From NCBI GenBank assembly GCA_046160545.1, contig JBJXGS010000174.1, positions 31,183 through 95,182 on the forward strand: DNA of 64,000 nucleotides, in the 5' to 3' direction. The translations under genes and the position numbers were made by a program. Origin of the DNA: JAEUOS01 sp046160545. GTDB taxonomy: Bacteria; Pseudomonadota; Gammaproteobacteria; Burkholderiales; JAEUOS01. Shown here piece after piece: positions 52,162 to 60,596 of this stretch; position 1 is the stretch's first letter; each line of letters starts with the position of its first letter. A model generated the notes under the pieces. That model did not search any database. It was given only the letters and a program-made list of their open reading frames with translations, and was not told the DNA's origin.

Positions 52162-53229
52162 TCAGCGATTGGCAGCGGCCACCACACGCGCCCAGCCCAT
52201 CTCGGCCAGGGGGCGCGCGCGCTTGCCGGCGTCGAGCGCCTGCTGGCTGGCCGCGGTGCCGTCGAGATAGCGTTTCATGATGCCCTGGGTGATACCTGCC
52301 AGGCGAAACATGTTGTAGGCCAGATAGAAGTTCCAGTCACGCGTATTCACCTGGCGTCCGGTGTTGCGCTCGTAGGTCGCAATGTACGCGGCCTCCTCCG
52401 GAATGCCCAGGGCGGCCAGATCGAGGCCGCCGATGCCGCGGAACTGGCCCGGGGCGATATGCCAGCTCATGCAGTGATAGGAAAAGTCGGCCATCGGATG
52501 GCCGAGGGTCGACAATTCCCAGTCGAGCACCGCCAGCACCCTTGGCTCGGTCGGATGGAAGATCATGTTGTCGAGGCGAAAGTCGCCGTGCACGATCGCG
52601 ACCTCGTCTCCTGGCGGAATATGCTGCGGCAGCCACGCGATCAGCTCGTCCATGGCCTCGATCTTCTCGGTCTCGGAAATGCGGTACTGCTTGGACCAGC
52701 GCTCGATCTGGCGCCCAAAGTAGTTGCCGGGCTTGCCGAAGGTTTCCAGGCCAATGGCCTTGTAGTCGGTGCTGTGCAGGAGCGCGATGACGCGATTCAT
52801 TTCGGCGTAGATCGCGCTGCGCTCGCCGGGCGACATGCCGGGCAGGGACTGGTCCCACAGCACGCGTCCCTCGACGCATTCCATGATGTAGAAGGCACGC
52901 CCGATGACGCTTTCGTCCTCGCACAGGCAGTGCATGCGCGCCACCGGGAAACCGGTCTTGCCCAGCGCATCCTGGACGCGATACTCGCGCTCGATGGCGT
53001 GTGCGGATGGCAGCAGCTTGGCGGCAGGGGCCGGCTTGCTGCGCATCACGTAGCTCTTGCCGCCTGCGCGCAGCTTGAAGGTGGGGTTGGACTGCCCGCC
53101 CTTGAATTGCTCCACCTCGAGGGGGCCGGCAAAGCCCTCGACGTGGTCCTTGAGCCAGACAGACAGCGCGCCGACATCGAACTTCTGTCGTTCGGTGACG
53201 GGCTGGGTGCCGATGAAGTCTTCGAACAC
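52162..53229 (-). CDS. Aminoglycoside-phosphotransferase-fold kinase (ACAD10/11 N-domain type)
   Basis: A 355-residue kinase-fold protein. The catalytic loop reads VAIVHGDFRLDNMIF and the metal-binding strand VLAVLDWELSTLGHP, both intact. In animals this domain is fused to the acyl-CoA dehydrogenase and phosphorylates 4-hydroxyacyl-CoA; here it sits 92 bases upstream of the separate dehydrogenase gene. Start is GTG with GGAG upstream. It is unlikely to be an antibiotic-resistance enzyme given the context. Confidence 0.9.
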   Translation of the reverse strand: MFEDFIGTQPVTERQKFDVGALSVWLKDHVEGFAGPLEVEQFKGGQSNPTFKLRAGGKSYVMRSKPAPAAKLLPSAHAIEREYRVQDALGKTGFPVARMHCLCEDESVIGRAFYIMECVEGRVLWDQSLPGMSPGERSAIYAEMNRVIALLHSTDYKAIGLETFGKPGNYFGRQIERWSKQYRISETEKIEAMDELIAWLPQHIPPGDEVAIVHGDFRLDNMIFHPTEPRVLAVLDWELSTLGHPMADFSYHCMSWHIAPGQFRGIGGLDLAALGIPEEAAYIATYERNTGRQVNTRDWNFYLAYNMFRLAGITQGIMKRYLDGTAASQQALDAGKRARPLAEMGWARVVAAANR

Positions 53230-53252
53230 GAACGTCTCCGGGCCTATTCTGG

Positions 53253-53372
53253 TTAGACCGCCGGCCCCAGCGCGTTGCGCTGCGGCGGATTGCTGGTGGT
53301 GAGGATCTCGACCGCGCCGCGCCGCTCGACTAGCAGCCGGGTTTCGGCAACGGCGGCTGCAACCGCGGTCAT
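53253..53372 (-). pseudogene. N-terminal stub of an enoyl-CoA hydratase
   Basis: A 39-codon frame whose start overlaps the thiolase stop (ATGA at 53372-53369). The peptide contains RLLVERRGAVEILTTSN followed by PPQRNALGPAV, matching the first 35 residues of enoyl-CoA hydratase/isomerase proteins, then stops with TAA. The remaining 220 or so residues are absent; the phosphotransferase gene begins 24 bases downstream with its own ribosome site. It appears to be the scar of a deletion in a former beta-oxidation operon. Confidence 0.7.
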
Positions 53373-54571
53373 ATGCGCTCGATCACCATCGCCAGGCCCT
53401 GGCCGACACCGATGCACAGGCTGATGACCGCATACCTGCCGCCCGTGCGCTGCAGTTGCCGGGCAGTCGTAAGCGCCAGGCGCGCACCAGAGGCGCCTAA
53501 CGGATGTCCAACAGCGATGGCGCCGCCGTTGGGATTGACGCGCGCATCCTTGTAGTCGACCTTGAGCAGGTGCAGGCAGCCGAGTACCTGCGAGGCGAAG
53601 GCCTCGTTGATCTCGATGATGTCCATGTCCTTGAGCGTCTTGCCGGCGCGCTCCAGGGCCTTGGGGATCGCGTAGGCGGGGCCCACACCCATGATGCGCG
53701 GCGGCACGCCCGCCGAGGCCGCGCCGAGGATGCGCGCGATCGGTTGTGCGCCGGCGCGATCGCCCACCGCACCCGAACCCACCAGCAGGGCGCAGGCGCC
53801 GTCGTTGATGCCCGAGGCATTGCCGGCCGTGACCACGCCGCCCTCGAAGAGCGCCTTCAACTTGGCGAGGTTCTCCATGGTGGTCTCGCGCGGGTGCTCG
53901 TCGACCGCCACCTGCACCGGTTCGTCCTTGCGCGACTTCGCCGGAATGGTCACCGGCGCGATCTCACCGGCCATGAAGCCGTCCTTTTGCGCGGCGGCAA
54001 AGCGCGACTGGCTGCCAAGTGCAAATGTGTCCGCTTGTTCGCGGGTGATGCCGAAGTCGTGGGCGACGTTGTCGCCGGTCTCCGGCATCGAGTCGTTGCC
54101 GTACTGCTTGACCAGCTTCGGATTGGAGAAGCGCGCACCGATGGTGGTGTCGGCCATGCGGAATTCGCGCTGGTAGGCGGCTTCGCTCTTGAGCATCACA
54201 AAGGGCGCGCGACTCATGCTCTCCACGCCGCCGGCCAGGTACAGCTCACCTTCCTTGCAGGTGACCGCGCGTGCCGCTTCGATCACCGCCGCCAGGCCCG
54301 AGGCGCACAGGCGGTTGATGGTCTGGCCGCCGATGCTGTACGGCAGGCCGGCTGCGAGCAGCGAGTTGCGCGCGATGTTGCGCGAGTCCTCGCCGGCCTG
54401 GTTGGTGTTTCCCAGCAGCACGTCTTCGACCTGCTCGGCCTTGAAGCGCGATGCGGCCAGTACCGCCTGCATCACCCCGCCGATGAGGTCGTCCGGGCGC
54501 ACCGAGGAAAGTTTGCCGGCATGACGCCCGAAAGGGGTGCGCAGGCCGCTGTAGATATAGGCATCGAGCAT
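53369..54571 (-). CDS. Acetyl-CoA C-acyltransferase (beta-ketothiolase)
   Basis: A 400-residue thiolase. The acyl-accepting Cys is in TINRLCASGLAAVIEAAR, the catalytic His in GGAIAVGHPLGASGARLALT, and the second Cys in SLCIGVGQGLAMVIE. The start MLDAYIYSGLRTPFGRHAGK resembles PcaF/beta-ketoadipyl-CoA thiolases, so aromatic-acid breakdown is a possible role besides fatty-acid beta-oxidation. It is divergent from the GST gene and heads the acyl-CoA operon. Confidence 0.92.
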   Translation of the reverse strand: MLDAYIYSGLRTPFGRHAGKLSSVRPDDLIGGVMQAVLAASRFKAEQVEDVLLGNTNQAGEDSRNIARNSLLAAGLPYSIGGQTINRLCASGLAAVIEAARAVTCKEGELYLAGGVESMSRAPFVMLKSEAAYQREFRMADTTIGARFSNPKLVKQYGNDSMPETGDNVAHDFGITREQADTFALGSQSRFAAAQKDGFMAGEIAPVTIPAKSRKDEPVQVAVDEHPRETTMENLAKLKALFEGGVVTAGNASGINDGACALLVGSGAVGDRAGAQPIARILGAASAGVPPRIMGVGPAYAIPKALERAGKTLKDMDIIEINEAFASQVLGCLHLLKVDYKDARVNPNGGAIAVGHPLGASGARLALTTARQLQRTGGRYAVISLCIGVGQGLAMVIERI

Positions 54572-54675
54572 GGTGTCTCCGTCGCTGAAATTGCCGCGCT
54601 TTTAGGCGGCAGGAAAGCCGTTGATGTTATCACCACGGGCGTGATCTAATGCGCCGCTCAATCCCGGAGGATGTC

Positions 54676-55329
54676 ATGCTCAAGCTATGCGGATTCGCCG
54701 TCAGCAACTACTACAACAAGGTCAAGATCGCCCTCCTCGAAAAGGGTATTCCGTTTACCGAGGAGCTGGTCTGGACCTCGCAAAAGCCGGACATGCTGGA
54801 GCGCTCGCCGATGGGCAAGGTGCCGTTCCTGGAAACCGAAAAGGGCAGCCTTTCCGAGTCCAGTGTCATCAACGAGTACCTCGAGGAAGCCTACCCGGCC
54901 AAGCCGCTCTTTCCCGCCGATCCATGGCAGCGTGCCAAGGTGCGCGAACTGGTCAATCTCCTCGACATGCACCTGGAACTGAATGCCCGACGGCTCTACC
55001 CGCTGGCGTTTTTCGGCGGCACGATCTCCGACGAGACGCGCGATACCGTCAAGGGCGAACTCGAGAAGGGTGTACGTGCCTTGCAGGCCCTGGGGCGTTG
55101 GTCGCCCTTCATCGCCGGTGAGCAGCTGACCTATGCCGATTGCTCCGCGTTCGTGCACCTGCCGCTTTTGAGCGCCGCCACCAAGAAGATCTACGGCGCG
55201 GACATGCTCGAATCAATCCCGCAAGTCAAGCCCTACCTGGCGATGATGAAATCGCGCGCGCACCTGGAGAAGGTCGAAGCCGATCGCAAGGCCAACATGG
55301 CCGAGATGGCGGCGAGGTACAAGTCATGA
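54676..55329 (+). CDS. Glutathione S-transferase family protein
   Basis: A 217-residue two-domain GST. The N-terminal thioredoxin fold starts MLKLCGFAVSNYYNKVKIAL and has the glutathione-binding PFLETEKGSLSESSVINEYL. The helical C-domain has WSPFIAGEQLTYADCSAFVH. A GGAGG ribosome site precedes the ATG at 54676; the frame runs 9 codons further upstream without support. The stop overlaps the SDR start (ATGA). Upstream is an inverted repeat ATCAC/GTGAT (54629-54645) near the likely promoter. Confidence 0.9.
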   Translation: MLKLCGFAVSNYYNKVKIALLEKGIPFTEELVWTSQKPDMLERSPMGKVPFLETEKGSLSESSVINEYLEEAYPAKPLFPADPWQRAKVRELVNLLDMHLELNARRLYPLAFFGGTISDETRDTVKGELEKGVRALQALGRWSPFIAGEQLTYADCSAFVHLPLLSAATKKIYGADMLESIPQVKPYLAMMKSRAHLEKVEADRKANMAEMAARYKS

Positions 55330-56096
55330 GCCTCTCCGGAAAGGTAGCCTGGATCACCGGCGGGGGCAGCGGCATCGGTCTTGCCGGCGCGATCGAGCTC
55401 GCGCAAGCCGGTGCCCGGGTGGTCATCTCGGGGCGCGAGGCGGGCAAGCTGGATCAGGCCATCGCCACGGCCGAATCGCAAGGCATCGCGCGCGGCAGGA
55501 TCAGCGCGGCGCCGCTCGATGTCGCCGACAAGGCGGCCGTTGCAAGCGTCGCTGCGCGCATCCAGTCCGAGCTCGGCCGGGTCGACATCCTGGTCAACAG
55601 CGCCGGCGTCAACTTTCCCAAGCGTTTCTGGACCGAGACCGACGCCGATACCTTCGAGTCGGTGGTGACCATCAACCTGAATGGCGCGACCTGGTGCACC
55701 CTTGCGGTCCTGAAGGGCATGCAGCAGCGCCGCGAGGGAACGGTCATCAACGTCGCTTCCTTCGCGGGCTGGCACTTCAGCTACCTGACCGGGCCGGCCT
55801 ACATGGCAAGCAAGGCGGGCATGATCGCGCTCAGCCACTCGTTCAATATCGAGGAATGTGTCAACGGGCTTCGTGCAACCGCGCTCTGCCCCGGCGAGGT
55901 CGCCACGCCCATCCTCAAGAAGCGACCGGTCGAGCCCAGCGCCGAAGCCAAGTCGCTCATGGTGCAGGAGGCCGACATGGGGCGCACCATCCGCTTCATC
56001 GCCGAGATGCCGCCGCACGTGTGCATCAACGAGCTGGTCATCTCGCCGGTGCATAACCGCATCTACATCGGCGGCGAGGAGTTCAAGCGCAAGTAG
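55326..56096 (+). CDS. Short-chain dehydrogenase/reductase
   Basis: A 256-residue oxidoreductase. The Rossmann motif TGGGSGIGLAGA, the NSAGV segment, catalytic Ser in INVASFAGW and YxxxK (YMASK) are present. Cofactor is NAD(P)H by family; the substrate is unknown. It is coupled to the GST gene, suggesting a joint role in converting a reactive carbonyl or xenobiotic. The frame is open upstream inside the GST gene but the overlapping ATG gives the normal SDR length. Confidence 0.92.
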   Translation: MSLSGKVAWITGGGSGIGLAGAIELAQAGARVVISGREAGKLDQAIATAESQGIARGRISAAPLDVADKAAVASVAARIQSELGRVDILVNSAGVNFPKRFWTETDADTFESVVTINLNGATWCTLAVLKGMQQRREGTVINVASFAGWHFSYLTGPAYMASKAGMIALSHSFNIEECVNGLRATALCPGEVATPILKKRPVEPSAEAKSLMVQEADMGRTIRFIAEMPPHVCINELVISPVHNRIYIGGEEFKRK

Positions 56097-56143
56097 CCCG
56101 GAGAGCGCCGAGCATCGCATCGCCGATGGGCGGTCTATGGTGC

Positions 56144-57469
56144 TCAGAACTCCAGGTGCAGGCGCAGCCCGGCGATGGCGACCGGTCCGCGGTCGCGGTT
56201 GTATCCGGGATTCACGATGCGCTGCCAGTTGAGCGAGATGGCAGTGCCGCGCGCGGCAGCGAAGCTGTAGTAGGCCTCGACGATGCGTTCGCTGCGATAG
56301 TTGAGCCGGCCGTCGCCCAGGAAAACGCCCAGGCCGCCGCGCGCGAGGTAGTCGCGATGGTCGTTCGACAAGCCGTTGGCCGCGAAGGCCAGCCCGACAT
56401 GGTCCCGGGCGCGGCCCCAGCGATCGCCGCGCAGCTCGGCTGCGGTGTAGAACGAGCGGTCGATCTGGGTGAATGCGTAGCTTTCTGTCTTGCCGTCGTG
56501 CGCGCCGCCGCGCGCCAGGACGCGCAGGTCCTGCGAAAGCGATTGTTCGACCGCCAGGCCGAAGCCGACCTTGGCCTGCGGCCTGCGTACCTGGTCGAAA
56601 TTCGGCGTGCTACCCGGCCCGGCCGAGTTGATGGCGTCGCGAAACGCGCCCATGGTCGCGACATTGCGAAACAGCAGCAGGGACACCTGGCCCGGCAGTC
56701 CCCACCAGCGGTGGCGGCGCTCAATTTCCAATTGGTCACCGTAACGCTTGAAGATACGGTAATCCAGCGGCAGGCCGTTGGAAGTCTTCGGTTGCAGGAA
56801 GCGCCCGGCGCGCACAGTCCAGTCGTCCCAGGTCAATTCGCCCGCCAGGCCCCAGCTGAAGCTTTTCGCATCGGCGGCGTAGTCGAAGTGCCCGTGGTCC
56901 AGAGAAGCCCAGTTGATGAACTGTGTACGCGCATCGCCGCTGATCTCGGAGACTCCGAAAACGTCTGAGACGGACAGGTTGCCCGCAGTCAGCACAAATC
57001 GCCTTGCAGGCAGTTTGCCGGCCAGCTGATTCTGGTCCGACTCGACGCTCTCGAGTTCGCCGCCAAGGCCGACAGTGTGGCGATAAAAGAGGCGGGCTCG
57101 GTAAAAGCGCATCTCGCCGCTTGCGCCTTTTTGCAGTTCGCCGTTCGGCAAGCCACCCAGCCCGGTCAGGTTGGACAAGGCGCGGCCCTGGATTCCCTCG
57201 GGATTGAAATACACCTCGCCGCCGGCCCACGGGCGAAAACCGAGGAAGGCCGTCACAGTCCAGGAGTAGCCCTGCGCCGCGTCGGGCGAGAGGCTGTTCG
57301 GCCCGGAATAGGCGGCGCGGAATGCCCCCTTGTCCTGCCAGACGTAGGTGGACTGGACCTTCGCCTGCCAGGCTTCCTCTTCGTGCGCACGGGCGCCAAA
57401 TGCGCAAGCAGCCAGCATGAGAGCGGCGAGCCCTGTGATCGGCACCTGGTGACCGCGGCGAAAAGTCAT
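56144..57469 (-). CDS. OprB-like carbohydrate-selective porin
   Basis: A 441-residue outer-membrane beta-barrel. A signal peptide (ALMLAACAFGARAHEEE) is followed by alternating amphipathic strands and a C-terminal Phe (GLRLHLEF), the sorting signal of barrels. Segments such as YSWTVTAFLGFRPWAGGEVY, FNPEGIQG, and YYSFAAARGTAISLNWQRIV followed by NPGYNRDRGPV are typical of the OprB family. The transported sugar cannot be told. A 6-bp hairpin (57496-57511) lies upstream, between prmB and this gene. Confidence 0.85.
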   Translation of the reverse strand: MTFRRGHQVPITGLAALMLAACAFGARAHEEEAWQAKVQSTYVWQDKGAFRAAYSGPNSLSPDAAQGYSWTVTAFLGFRPWAGGEVYFNPEGIQGRALSNLTGLGGLPNGELQKGASGEMRFYRARLFYRHTVGLGGELESVESDQNQLAGKLPARRFVLTAGNLSVSDVFGVSEISGDARTQFINWASLDHGHFDYAADAKSFSWGLAGELTWDDWTVRAGRFLQPKTSNGLPLDYRIFKRYGDQLEIERRHRWWGLPGQVSLLLFRNVATMGAFRDAINSAGPGSTPNFDQVRRPQAKVGFGLAVEQSLSQDLRVLARGGAHDGKTESYAFTQIDRSFYTAAELRGDRWGRARDHVGLAFAANGLSNDHRDYLARGGLGVFLGDGRLNYRSERIVEAYYSFAAARGTAISLNWQRIVNPGYNRDRGPVAIAGLRLHLEF

Positions 57470-57519
57470 GAAATCACGAGGCTAGCTCGCTAGCGTGTCA
57501 CCTGCGTGACAGCCTTGCG

Positions 57520-58413
57520 TCAGGGCAGGTCCGCCGCCTCGAGGGTGAAGACGAAGTCGCCGCCAGCGGCAACCTCGGTCCAGAGAAAAGGGGTTTGCGG
57601 GTAGGCCGCCTCGAGCGCCGCACGGTTGTGTCCGATCTCGACAACCAGCCGTCCATGGGGCGAGAGATGGCTGCGCGCTTCGCCGAGCAGGCGGCGCACG
57701 ATGTCCAGGCCGTCCGCCCCTGCCGCGAGGGCGAGCGCTGGCTCGGCGCGGTACTCCGGCGGCAGCGCGGCCATCGAGTTCGCGTCGACGTACGGCGGGT
57801 TGCAGAGGATGAGGTCGTAGCCGCGATCGCTCAGACTGGAGAACAGGTCGGACTCGATCAGGGTCACGCGCGACGACAGGCCATAGTCATCGACGTTGGC
57901 GCGTGCAACCTGCAACGCGTCTGCCGAGATGTCGGCCGCGTCGACACGTGCGTCCGGAAAAGCGAGCGCAGCGAGGATCGCAAGGCACCCCGAACCGGTG
58001 CACAGGTCAAGAATGGTTCGCGCCGTATCCGGCGTCGCGACCCAAGGCGCCATGCGTTCGCGCAGCAGTTCGGCGATGAAGGAGCGCGGCACGATGACAC
58101 GCGAATCGACTCGAAAGCGGTGCTCGCCCAGCCAGGCCTCGCCGGTCAGGTAGGCCGTCGGGACTCGGTCACGCGTCCGCCTGTCGATCATTTTCAGGAC
58201 GCCAGTTATTTCCTCGTCGGTGAGGCGCGCGTCGAGAAAGGGATCGAGCAGGTCTGGTGGCAGGTGAAGGGTCGAGAGCAGCAGCCAGGCGGCTTCGTCG
58301 TAGGCATTGCCGGTGCCGTGCCCGAAGGAAACCTTGGCCTCGATCATGCGCGAGACGGCGTGCCGCAACAGGTCGCGCAAGGTGCGATAGGGCAGGGGCC
58401 GGGCGGCGCTCAT
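57520..58413 (-). CDS. prmB: Ribosomal protein L3 N5-glutamine methyltransferase PrmB
   Basis: A 297-residue SAM-dependent methyltransferase. Motif I reads LDLCTGSGCLAILAA and the substrate motif NPPY is intact (LILCNPPYVDA). The N-terminal helical domain (RDLLRHAVSRMIEAKVSFGH, then GNAYDEAAWLLL) distinguishes PrmB from PrmC. The ATG at 58413 gives the family length; a longer Arg/Pro-rich frame upstream overlaps pilU and is unlikely. It lies 31 bases after pilU. Confidence 0.93.
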   Translation of the reverse strand: MSAARPLPYRTLRDLLRHAVSRMIEAKVSFGHGTGNAYDEAAWLLLSTLHLPPDLLDPFLDARLTDEEITGVLKMIDRRTRDRVPTAYLTGEAWLGEHRFRVDSRVIVPRSFIAELLRERMAPWVATPDTARTILDLCTGSGCLAILAALAFPDARVDAADISADALQVARANVDDYGLSSRVTLIESDLFSSLSDRGYDLILCNPPYVDANSMAALPPEYRAEPALALAAGADGLDIVRRLLGEARSHLSPHGRLVVEIGHNRAALEAAYPQTPFLWTEVAAGGDFVFTLEAADLP

Positions 58414-58444
58414 CTTGGGCAGGCCCGAAGCCCGGGCGGCAGGA

Positions 58445-59620
58445 CTACTTTGCGTCCTCGGTGATGAGGGTGATCTCGGTAAAGGAGGCGCCGGCATCGG
58501 CCTCCTCTTTTTTCTTCTTCTCTTCAGCCGGCGCGGCCTGGCCGGGCACGGTGACACCGGCCTCGGTGTTGTTGAGCAGCCAGATCAGGTTGGACGGCGA
58601 ATCGGCGTTCGCCATGCCTTCTTCCTGGGTGATCCTGCCCTCGCGGATCATGCGGAAGAAGCACTGCTCGAAAGTCTGCGAGCCGGGCGCCATGGACTTG
58701 TCCATCGCGTCCTTCATTTCGCCGATGTCGCCCTTTTCGATCAGTTCGGCGATGTAGCGCGTGTTGAGCATGACCTCGACCGCGGCCGAGCGCCCGCCGA
58801 CCTTGTTGCGGATCAGGCGCTGCGAGATCACGCACTTCAAGGCAGCGGAGAGGTCCTGCAGCAGCGCGGGGCGGTTCTCCAGCGGATAGAAGCTGATGAT
58901 GCGGTTGAGCGCGTGATACGAATTGTTGGCGTGCAGGGTCGCCAGGCACAGGTGGCCGGACTGCGCGTAGGCGATCGCTGCCGCCATGGTGTCCTTGTCG
59001 CGGATCTCGCCGATCAGGATGCAGTCGGGGGCCTGGCGCAGCGCGTTCTTGAGCGCGATCTTGAAGTCCAGCGTGTCGGTTCCGACCTCGCGCTGGTTGA
59101 CGATGGACTTCTTGTTCTTGAAGATGAATTCGACCGGGTCTTCCAGGGTCAGGATGTGGCCGCTCTTCAATTCGTTGCGGTAGTCGAGCATCGCCGCCAG
59201 CGAGGTGGACTTGCCCGACCCGGTCGCGCCGACCATGAGGATCAGGCCGCGCTTTTCCATGATCTGTTCCTTGAGCACGTCGGGCAGGCCCAGACCGTCG
59301 AAGGCGGGGATGTCGCCCGGGATGTAACGCACGACCACGGCTGGCGAGTTCTTCTGCCGCATCGCGCTGATGCGAAACGAACCGACCCCCGGCATCGCGA
59401 AGGCGGTGTTGAGTTCGAGCGAGTCCTCGTATTCCTTGATCTGCTTCTCGGTCAGCACCTCGTAGAGCAGCTTGATGATGGTGTCGCTATCCATCACCTG
59501 CTGGTTCACCGGTACTGCGACGCCGTTGATCTTGATGTTGATCGGCGAGGACACCGACATGAAGATGTCCGAGGCCTTCTTGTCGGCCATCAGCTGGAAA
59601 AGTCGCTTCATCGCTGACAT
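58445..59620 (-). CDS. pilU: PilT-like retraction ATPase PilU
   Basis: A 391-residue hexameric ATPase for type IV pilus retraction. Walker A GATGSGKSTSLAAML, Asp box LTLEDPVEFIFKNKK, Walker B DCILIGEIRD and His box ATLHANNSYHALNRI are all intact. The lysine/glutamate-rich C-terminal tail (about the last 40 residues) is typical of PilU rather than PilT. pilT is not adjacent here. GGGAGA precedes the ATG. Confidence 0.92.
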   Translation of the reverse strand: MSAMKRLFQLMADKKASDIFMSVSSPINIKINGVAVPVNQQVMDSDTIIKLLYEVLTEKQIKEYEDSLELNTAFAMPGVGSFRISAMRQKNSPAVVVRYIPGDIPAFDGLGLPDVLKEQIMEKRGLILMVGATGSGKSTSLAAMLDYRNELKSGHILTLEDPVEFIFKNKKSIVNQREVGTDTLDFKIALKNALRQAPDCILIGEIRDKDTMAAAIAYAQSGHLCLATLHANNSYHALNRIISFYPLENRPALLQDLSAALKCVISQRLIRNKVGGRSAAVEVMLNTRYIAELIEKGDIGEMKDAMDKSMAPGSQTFEQCFFRMIREGRITQEEGMANADSPSNLIWLLNNTEAGVTVPGQAAPAEEKKKKEEADAGASFTEITLITEDAK

Positions 59621-59674
59621 GGCAAATCTCCCGCAGGCGCCAAGCGCCCTGAAGTTTCCGGACCCGGAGGGTTC

Positions 59675-60499
59675 TCAGTCGCCGCGCAGCAAGTCGTTGA
59701 TGGCCGTCTTGGCGCGGGTCTGCGCATCGACCCTCTTGACGATGACCACGCAATACAAGTTTACCTTGCCGGATGCGTCGGGCATCGAGCCTGGCACCAC
59801 CACCGAGCCTGCCGGCACGCGACCGTAGATGATCTCGCCTGAGGCGCGGTCGTAGATCTTGGTGCTCTGGCCGATGAACACGCCCATCGAAAGCACCGAA
59901 TTCTCCTCGACCACCACGCCTTCGACGACCTCGGAACGGGCGCCGATGAAGCAGTTGTCCTCGATGATGGTCGGGTTGGCCTGCAGGGGCTCGAGCACGC
60001 CGCCGATGCCGACACCGCCCGACAGGTGCACGTTCTTGCCGATCTGCGCGCAGCTGCCCACGGTGGCCCAGGTGTCGACCATGCTGCCCTCGTCGACATA
60101 GGCGCCGATGTTGACGTACGAAGGCATCAGCACGACGTTTTTGCCGATGAAGGCACCGCGCCGCGCGACCGCCGGCGGCACCACACGGAACCCGCCGCGC
60201 GCAAAGCGTACGCTGTCGTAGTCGGCGAACTTGGTCGGCACCTTGTCGTAGAACTGCAGCGCGCCGCCGCCCGGCATGGGCGTGTTGTCGGCAAGACGGA
60301 ACGACAGCAGCACCGCCTTCTTGATCCACTGGTGCACCACCCAGGCGCCGCTTTCTTTTGAGGCAACGCGCAGGCGCCCCGCATCGAGTTCGGCAAGCAC
60401 ATGGTCTACCGCCTGGCCGATCTTGGCGGGCGCTTTTCCGGGGGACAGTTCGGCGCGTTTTTCCCAGGCGTCGTTGATGATGAGTTCTAAATCGTTCAT
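59675..60499 (-). CDS. dapD: Tetrahydrodipicolinate N-succinyltransferase
   Basis: A 274-residue left-handed beta-helix enzyme that succinylates tetrahydrodipicolinate in the succinylase branch of diaminopimelate/lysine synthesis. The hexapeptide-repeat region includes VLMPSYVNIGAYVDEGSMVD and CAQIGKNVHLSGGVGIGGVL; N-terminal helices match the family. The ATG at 60499 is preceded by a long open frame that overlaps dapC and is shadow. It is downstream of dapC (97 bases) on the same strand. Confidence 0.95.
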   Translation of the reverse strand: MNDLELIINDAWEKRAELSPGKAPAKIGQAVDHVLAELDAGRLRVASKESGAWVVHQWIKKAVLLSFRLADNTPMPGGGALQFYDKVPTKFADYDSVRFARGGFRVVPPAVARRGAFIGKNVVLMPSYVNIGAYVDEGSMVDTWATVGSCAQIGKNVHLSGGVGIGGVLEPLQANPTIIEDNCFIGARSEVVEGVVVEENSVLSMGVFIGQSTKIYDRASGEIIYGRVPAGSVVVPGSMPDASGKVNLYCVVIVKRVDAQTRAKTAINDLLRGD

Positions 60500-60596
60500 G
60501 GTCTTCTGGTCGGCTAGTGGTTGGAAGGAAAGGGCGGGATGCAGGTCTATCGCATGCGGTGAATGGGGCCAGGGGTGCGGCGCGTGGCAGCGCCTT

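Noticed and set aside
52162..53229. Possible aminoglycoside resistance gene
   Set aside because: The fold is APH-like, but size, sequence type and placement beside an acyl-CoA dehydrogenase and thiolase point to acyl-CoA metabolism.
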